64,000 nt of DNA from Streptomyces sp. TLI_235 (GTDB lineage: Bacteria; Actinomycetota; Actinomycetes; Streptomycetales; Streptomycetaceae), in the NCBI GenBank assembly GCA_002300355.1, contig NSGV01000004.1:1-64000 (forward strand). The letters run 5' to 3'. The notes under the pieces are model-generated. The model did no database searches, was not told the DNA's origin, and was given only the letters and a program-made list of their open reading frames with translations. A program made the position numbers and the translations under genes. This document shows, one piece after another, positions 59,787-64,000 of this stretch. How positions within the stretch are numbered: position 1 is the stretch's first letter; every line of letters starts with the position of its first letter.

Positions 59787-60560
59787 CTACTGGGTGGCGA
59801 TCACGATGCAGCGCCGCAGCTCCGCCACGGCCTCGGGATCGCCCTCGACCACCACACCCGGCGACGGATCGGCGTCCTGCCGGTTCCACACCCAGCGCAG
59901 CACGGCCGCCGGGGGCCCGCTCACGACCGCGTCCACCGCGCCGCCGCCGATCCGGCCCGGCCCGCCCTCGGCCGTGAACAGACCGGGCCCGGATCGCATC
60001 CGCCAGGCCGCGCCCTCCGTCCTGACCTCGTAGTCGCGGCCCGGGGAGTCGCCCAGGACGTCGGTGAAGTAGTCGCCCCACTCCGCGACGCTGTACGCCA
60101 CGAAGACCTTGAGCAGTTCGTCGATGCCGTCCACCGCGAGATCGGCCGGGACGGGCGCGACCGGCTGCCCGGTGCCGAGTTCGGCGTCGATCCGGTGGAT
60201 CACCGTCTCCTGCGCCATCCGCCGGATCCAGAAGCCCACCGTCGGGTCGGGGGAGTACCAGGAGCCCGCCGGGTCCTCCGGCCGGTGGGCGGCGAACTCC
60301 GCGAGCAGCGTGGCGTGCGCCCGGTCCAGCAACGTGAGCGGCTCCTCCTCGGCCAGCGCCTTCGGCGGCCACGGCTCGGGCTCGGCGCCCTCCCGCATCG
60401 CGGCGGTCTTGTGCAGGTACACGGTGCCGACGTGCCGGGCCAGGTCGGCGACCGTCCAGCCGGGGCAGGTCGGCACCGCCGCGGACGGGGCGAGCGGCAC
60501 GACGGACCGCAGACGGGCGAAGTCGGCCGCGAGGCACTCCAGGTAGCGCGCATTCTCCAT
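59787..60560 (-). CDS. Maleylpyruvate isomerase-like (DinB/MDMPI) protein
   Basis: 257 residues. Starts RYLECLAADFARLRSVVPLA; CPGWTVADLARHVGTVYLHK gives the first metal His, and QETVIHRIDAELGTG the further Glu/His ligands of the DinB-type four-helix bundle. The C-terminal MDMPI_C domain follows (VSGPPAAVLRWVWNR). Relatives are mycothiol-dependent transferases or isomerases. The exact substrate is unknown. Confidence 0.88.
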   Translation of the reverse strand: MENARYLECLAADFARLRSVVPLAPSAAVPTCPGWTVADLARHVGTVYLHKTAAMREGAEPEPWPPKALAEEEPLTLLDRAHATLLAEFAAHRPEDPAGSWYSPDPTVGFWIRRMAQETVIHRIDAELGTGQPVAPVPADLAVDGIDELLKVFVAYSVAEWGDYFTDVLGDSPGRDYEVRTEGAAWRMRSGPGLFTAEGGPGRIGGGAVDAVVSGPPAAVLRWVWNRQDADPSPGVVVEGDPEAVAELRRCIVIATQ

Positions 60561-60623
60561 GACGACAGTTCAGCACGGACCGGCCGTCCGCACGGGCGCC
60601 GCCACCGCGGGCGCCGCCGGCTC

Positions 60624-61397
60624 TCAGCCGCCGAAGAACTCCGCCAGCACCGGCGCCAGCGCCTCCGCCGCCACGTCGTGGGTCTGGCCCTCCAGCGTCC
60701 GGAACGCGGCGTCGGGCAGCGCCTCCGCGGTGGCCCGGGCGGCCTGCCGCAGCACCTGCGGACTGGCATCGCCCGTGGCCACCAGCACCGGCACCTCCAC
60801 CCGCCGGGCCAGGTCGCGCGGCACGAATCCGTCGCCCAGCGCCGCGTCGTCCAGGGCGAGCTTCGGGGCGATCGCCTCGAACGCGGACCAGTGCGGCTGG
60901 GCCCGCATCCCGGCCACGGCCGGTTCGGGGACACCCGCGTGCGCCATGAACAGCGCCACCGCGTCCCCGCGCCGCCCGGCGGCCAGCAGCTCGCGCAGCC
61001 GCACCGAGTACGCCGCCGCCTGCTCGGCCAGCCCCGCCTCGGCGATGAACGGCGGCTCGTAGAGGGCGAGTCGGGTGACACCCGGCTCGGCCGCAGCGGC
61101 CCGCAGGGCGAGCGCGGCGCCGGACGACTTGCCGTACACGCCGGCCCGGCCGCCGGCCGCCGCGACCAGCGCCCGCAGATCCTCGACCTCCCGGTCGACC
61201 GCGTCCGGCGGGGTGTCCCCGCTCTCGCCGCGGCCGCGCCGGTCGTAGGCGTACACGGTGAACTCCCGCTCCAGCAGCGCCGCCAGCGGACGGGCCGAGC
61301 GGTGGCAGAGCGCGCCGTCCACCAGGACGAGCGCCGGCCCGCGGCCGCCGTACTCGTAGGCGATGGCGGTGCCGTCGGCGGAGGTGAGGACAGGCAT
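60624..61397 (-). CDS. Alpha/beta hydrolase
   Basis: 257 residues. PALVLVDGALCHRS, the D-R-R-G-R-G-E-S turn, nucleophile elbow GKSSGA, Asp in VATGDASPQ and His in GQTHDVAAE. Third gene of an operon with ArsR and SRPBCC genes (70-base gap). Esterase or similar; substrate unknown. Confidence 0.88.
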   Translation of the reverse strand: MPVLTSADGTAIAYEYGGRGPALVLVDGALCHRSARPLAALLEREFTVYAYDRRGRGESGDTPPDAVDREVEDLRALVAAAGGRAGVYGKSSGAALALRAAAAEPGVTRLALYEPPFIAEAGLAEQAAAYSVRLRELLAAGRRGDAVALFMAHAGVPEPAVAGMRAQPHWSAFEAIAPKLALDDAALGDGFVPRDLARRVEVPVLVATGDASPQVLRQAARATAEALPDAAFRTLEGQTHDVAAEALAPVLAEFFGG

Positions 61398-61413
61398 GGT
61401 GACTCCCTGCCTT

Positions 61414-61437
61414 TCGTGCTCTCGTGCTCTCGTGCTG
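61414..61437. repeat. Three 8-base tandem repeats upstream of the hydrolase
   Basis: TCGTGCTC, TCGTGCTC, TCGTGCTG in the gap between the SRPBCC and hydrolase genes. Slippage-prone; it may change the distance between the genes. Confidence 0.5.
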
Positions 61438-61467
61438 TGCTGCCGCGGTGTCGGGCGGGTGCGGAGC

Positions 61468-61920
61468 TCAGCCGCGCCCGTCGGAGAGGCCGGCGACGTA
61501 CGCCTCGAAGCGGTCGAGGCTGGTGGCGAAGCCGGCCCGGGCCTCGGCGCTCAGATAGGCGGCCGGGACGTTGGTCTGATGCGTGACCACCTCGGTGCGG
61601 CCGTCGCGCAGGTCGGTGAAGGTGACGGTGGTCCGCATGCCGCCCTCGGCGTCGGCCTCGACCCAGACCAGCCGGTCCGGCCGGCGGATCTCCGCGTACA
61701 CCGCCCGCATGGTGTACGTGCTGCCGTCGGCCTCGCTGACCATGGTGGTCTCGAAGGCGCCGCCCGGCCGCAGGTCGACCACGATGCCGTCCGGCGGGGT
61801 GGTCGTCCCGGCCGGGCCCCAGAAACGGGCCAGGTGCTCCGGCGTCGTCATGCAGTCGAACAGCAGCTCGGGCGAGGCGCGGTGGATGCGCCGGTAGGTG
61901 AGTTCGCCGGTGGTGGTCAT
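61468..61920 (-). CDS. SRPBCC / AHSA1-like protein
   Basis: 150 residues. YRRIHRASPELLFDCMTTPE, ARFWGPAGTT, GGAFETTMVS and VTHQTNVPAAYLSAEARAGF are the helix-grip signatures of the AHSA1 group. It overlaps the arsR gene by ATGA. Such pairs are very common and the ligand is usually unknown. Confidence 0.88.
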   Translation of the reverse strand: MTTTGELTYRRIHRASPELLFDCMTTPEHLARFWGPAGTTTPPDGIVVDLRPGGAFETTMVSEADGSTYTMRAVYAEIRRPDRLVWVEADAEGGMRTTVTFTDLRDGRTEVVTHQTNVPAAYLSAEARAGFATSLDRFEAYVAGLSDGRG

Positions 61921-62282
61921 GGTGCGCTCGTCTCCTCCGTGCCGCCGCGCTCCGCCGCGCGCAGCGCGGCCAGGTGCTCGTCGAGGCGGTCGTGGCGGTC
62001 GGCCCAGACACGGCGGTGACGGGTGATCCAGTCCGTCGCGGCGTCCAGGTTGGTCGGCTCCAGCGCGCACGGGCGGGACTGCGCCGCGCGTGTCCGGGAG
62101 ATCAGGCGGGCCTGCTCCAGCACCTTCAGGTGCTTGGAGACCGCCTGCTGGCTCATCGCGAACGGCTCGGCCAGCTCGCCCACGGTGGCGCTGCCGCCGG
62201 CCAGGCGCTCGAGTATCGCCCGCCGGGTCGGGTCGGCCAGCGCGGCGAAGACCAGGCTCAGCTCGTCGTCCACGACCGTCAT
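61917..62282 (-). CDS. ArsR family regulator
   Basis: 121 residues. Winged helix: SLVFAALADPTRRAILERLA, GELAEPFAMSQQAVSKHLKV and LEQARLISRTRAAQSRPCAL. No CxC metal site in the recognition region, so it is of the non-metal group that pairs with AHSA1 proteins. First gene of a three-gene operon it likely controls. Confidence 0.9.
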   Translation of the reverse strand: MTVVDDELSLVFAALADPTRRAILERLAGGSATVGELAEPFAMSQQAVSKHLKVLEQARLISRTRAAQSRPCALEPTNLDAATDWITRHRRVWADRHDRLDEHLAALRAAERGGTEETSAP

Positions 62283-62390
62283 GCCGCCAGCCTATCCACA
62301 ACCGGCCCTTTGCACAACCGTTCGGTTGTGAACCGTCTCGGCCGGGCGCGCGGGCCGACCGCCGGACCTACAGTGACGTCGAGGGATGCC

Positions 62391-64000
62391 ATGAACCGTC
62401 TCCGGGTACGCCCGGCCGCCGGCTCGACGGCCGCTCTGACCGTCCTGTCGGTCCTGGGCTCCAGCCTCGTCGCCCTGGGCGCCGTGCCCCCGCGCGCCGC
62501 GGCCGAGGGTGCCACCCCGCTGCCCGCCCTGTTCGACAGCACCGCGATCACCGCCGACGGCGCCGCCGCCGGCGACCTCGACGGCGCGGGCGGGAGCCTC
62601 GCCGCGGCCGACCTGGACGCCGCCGGCTGGTCACGTGGGACCCGGATCACCCTCAGCGGGACGACCTTCACCCGCGCCGACGTCCCGCCCGGGCAGCCCG
62701 ACAACGTCCGCGCGGCGGGCCAGACGGTGGCCCTCACCGGCCGGGGCGGCGCACTCGGCTTCCTCGCCACCGCGACCGGCGGACCAGCCACCGGCACCGG
62801 CACCGTGCACTACGGCGACGGCACCGGCAGCACCTACCGGCTCGCCGTGCGCGACTGGACCCAGGGGAGCGCCGAGGTGGCGGCGCTCACCCTCCCGCAC
62901 CGGCACACCGGGGCGGGCACCGTCGACGCCGAGGCCCGGCTCTACACCGTCGCCGTCCCGATCGACCGCAGCCGGACGGTCGTCTCGGTCACCCTGCCGA
63001 CACCCGGCGCGACCCCGGACGGCCCGGCCCTGCACGTCTTCGACATCGCCGTCCGCGACACCACCTCCGCCCCCGGCGGCCGGAGCTGGGAGGCCGCCTG
63101 GACGGCCTCGATCGGCACGGCCTCCGCCGTCGCACCCGGCACCGGCTGGACCGACCAGACACTGCGGATGGCCGTCCACCCCAACCTCGCCGGCACCACC
63201 GCGCGGATCCGGCTGACCAACGCCTTCTCGCCCGACCCCGTCACCTTCGGCCGGGTCACCCTCGCCGTGCAGGCCGACCGCGGCGCGGCCCGGGCCACCC
63301 CGGTGCCGCTGACCTTCGGCGGCCGGGGACGCACCACCGCCCCGGCCGGCGGCGAGGCCGTCAGCGATCCGATCGACCTGCCGCTCGCCGCAGGCGACAC
63401 CCTGCTGGTCAGCATCCACCTGCCCGGCCACGTCCTGGTCGCGCCCCGGCACGAATGGGCGCTGAGCACCTCGTACGCCACCGGGCCCGGTGCGGGCGAC
63501 CACAGCGGCGACACCGACGGCGCCGCCTACACCGGGCAGTTCGGGTACTGGGCCTTCCTCGCCGGCGTCGACGTCGCGACCGGCCCCGGCTCCGGCACCG
63601 TCGTCGCGCTCGGCGACTCGCAGACCGACGGCGCCCACACCGCCGTGGACGCCGACCACCGCTGGCCCGACCTGTACGCCGCCGACCTCCGCCGGACCGC
63701 GCCGAACACCGGCGTCGCCAACGCCGGCCTCTCCGCGAACTCCCTGCTCACCGGCAGCACCGGCGCCGCCGGGCCGAGCGCGCTCGACCGCCTCGACCGC
63801 GACGTCTTCGCCCAGCCCGACGCCCGGACCCTCGTCCTCTACGAGGGCATCAACGACATCACCCTGCACGACGCCACGGCCGACGCCCTGATCGCGGGCA
63901 TCCGCGAGATCGCCGCCCGCGCGCACGCCCACGGGATGACGGTCGTCGTCGCGACGATCCCGCCCTTCGGCGGCAGCGCCCACTACACCGAACGCCGGGA
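62391..64000 (+). CDS. Secreted SGNH/GDSL hydrolase, 3' end outside window
   Basis: At least 536 residues. Signal peptide about 1-38 (LTVLSVLGSSLVALG then RAAA). A beta-rich domain precedes the SGNH part. Block I is GDSQTDGAHT, block III region YEGINDI. The catalytic Asp/His block lies past the window. This two-part layout is common for streptomycete lipases/acetylesterases. ATG 62391 after GAGGGA, with TACAGT at 62369-62374 as a likely -10. Confidence 0.88.
   Translation, partial: MNRLRVRPAAGSTAALTVLSVLGSSLVALGAVPPRAAAEGATPLPALFDSTAITADGAAAGDLDGAGGSLAAADLDAAGWSRGTRITLSGTTFTRADVPPGQPDNVRAAGQTVALTGRGGALGFLATATGGPATGTGTVHYGDGTGSTYRLAVRDWTQGSAEVAALTLPHRHTGAGTVDAEARLYTVAVPIDRSRTVVSVTLPTPGATPDGPALHVFDIAVRDTTSAPGGRSWEAAWTASIGTASAVAPGTGWTDQTLRMAVHPNLAGTTARIRLTNAFSPDPVTFGRVTLAVQADRGAARATPVPLTFGGRGRTTAPAGGEAVSDPIDLPLAAGDTLLVSIHLPGHVLVAPRHEWALSTSYATGPGAGDHSGDTDGAAYTGQFGYWAFLAGVDVATGPGSGTVVALGDSQTDGAHTAVDADHRWPDLYAADLRRTAPNTGVANAGLSANSLLTGSTGAAGPSALDRLDRDVFAQPDARTLVLYEGINDITLHDATADALIAGIREIAARAHAHGMTVVVATIPPFGGSAHYTERR

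Noticed and set aside
1..64000. CRISPR array, rRNA operon, prophage or antibiotic cluster
   Set aside because: No regularly spaced repeats of CRISPR length, no rRNA signatures, no integrase or phage structural genes. The lone KASIII, SnoaL-like and phytoene synthase genes do not form a cluster.

Overview
The window is very GC-rich actinobacterial DNA, best matched to Streptomycetaceae (Streptomyces or Kitasatospora). Supporting signs are strong third-position G/C codon use, many GTG starts, starts that look leaderless, and a gene content rich in TetR, MarR, ArsR and BlaI regulators, secreted Ricin-type proteins and a mycothiol-type DinB protein. It reads as ordinary accessory chromosome. I see no rRNA, no CRISPR array and no large antibiotic cluster. 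One tRNA (initiator tRNA-fMet) lies near 22.6 kb.

Layout. 0-7.8 kb: ECF sigma factor (edge-cut, frame-broken) with its YCII/DGPF partner, a SnoaL-like protein facing a TetR regulator across two matching operators, a GAF-PAS-GAF-SpoIIE phosphatase, a patatin, and the phosphate-binding lipoprotein PstS. 8-11.5 kb: a fused TmpA-TmpB-type phosphonate oxygenase gene cut exactly by an IS200/IS605 element (tnpA plus tnpB). 12-22.5 kb: amidase, aldo/keto reductase, a second MurG-like gene, a small TetR regulon, FhuF-like and metal-binding proteins, and a KASIII gene with a divergent TetR. 22.5-28.6 kb: tRNA-fMet, MarR-controlled genes, and a deletion scar joining LacI and GH42 remnants.

28.7-33.2 kb holds what looks like one regulatory unit: DedA and PAP2 membrane genes, a bacilliredoxin-like gene, a BlaI repressor with an M56 sensor protease, and UppP. 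Near-identical BlaI-type boxes sit on the promoters of dedA-pap2 and uppP, which suggests derepression of undecaprenyl phosphate recycling. 33-44 kb: geranylgeranyl reductase and phytoene synthase family genes, RNase HI, a secreted protease, a shortened PPDK-like enzyme sharing a symmetric leaderless promoter with a regulator-like gene, and a large secreted Ricin-lectin protein. 44-50.7 kb: SDR, VOC, methyltransferase, PLP decarboxylase and a dienelactone hydrolase.

50.8-55.6 kb is a nest of mobile DNA inside an NmrA-like gene: a tnpB-only IS605-family element carrying an IS110 element inside it and a group IIC intron with its reverse transcriptase at its right tip. 56-64 kb: EamA exporter and MarR, membrane protein, VOC, DinB-like, an ArsR-SRPBCC-hydrolase operon, and a secreted SGNH hydrolase running off the right edge.

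About ten genes, including transposases, are broken by single missing bases, mostly in G/C runs. This looks more like uncorrected long-read indels than true decay, so every 'pseudogene' call below that rests only on a frameshift is provisional.
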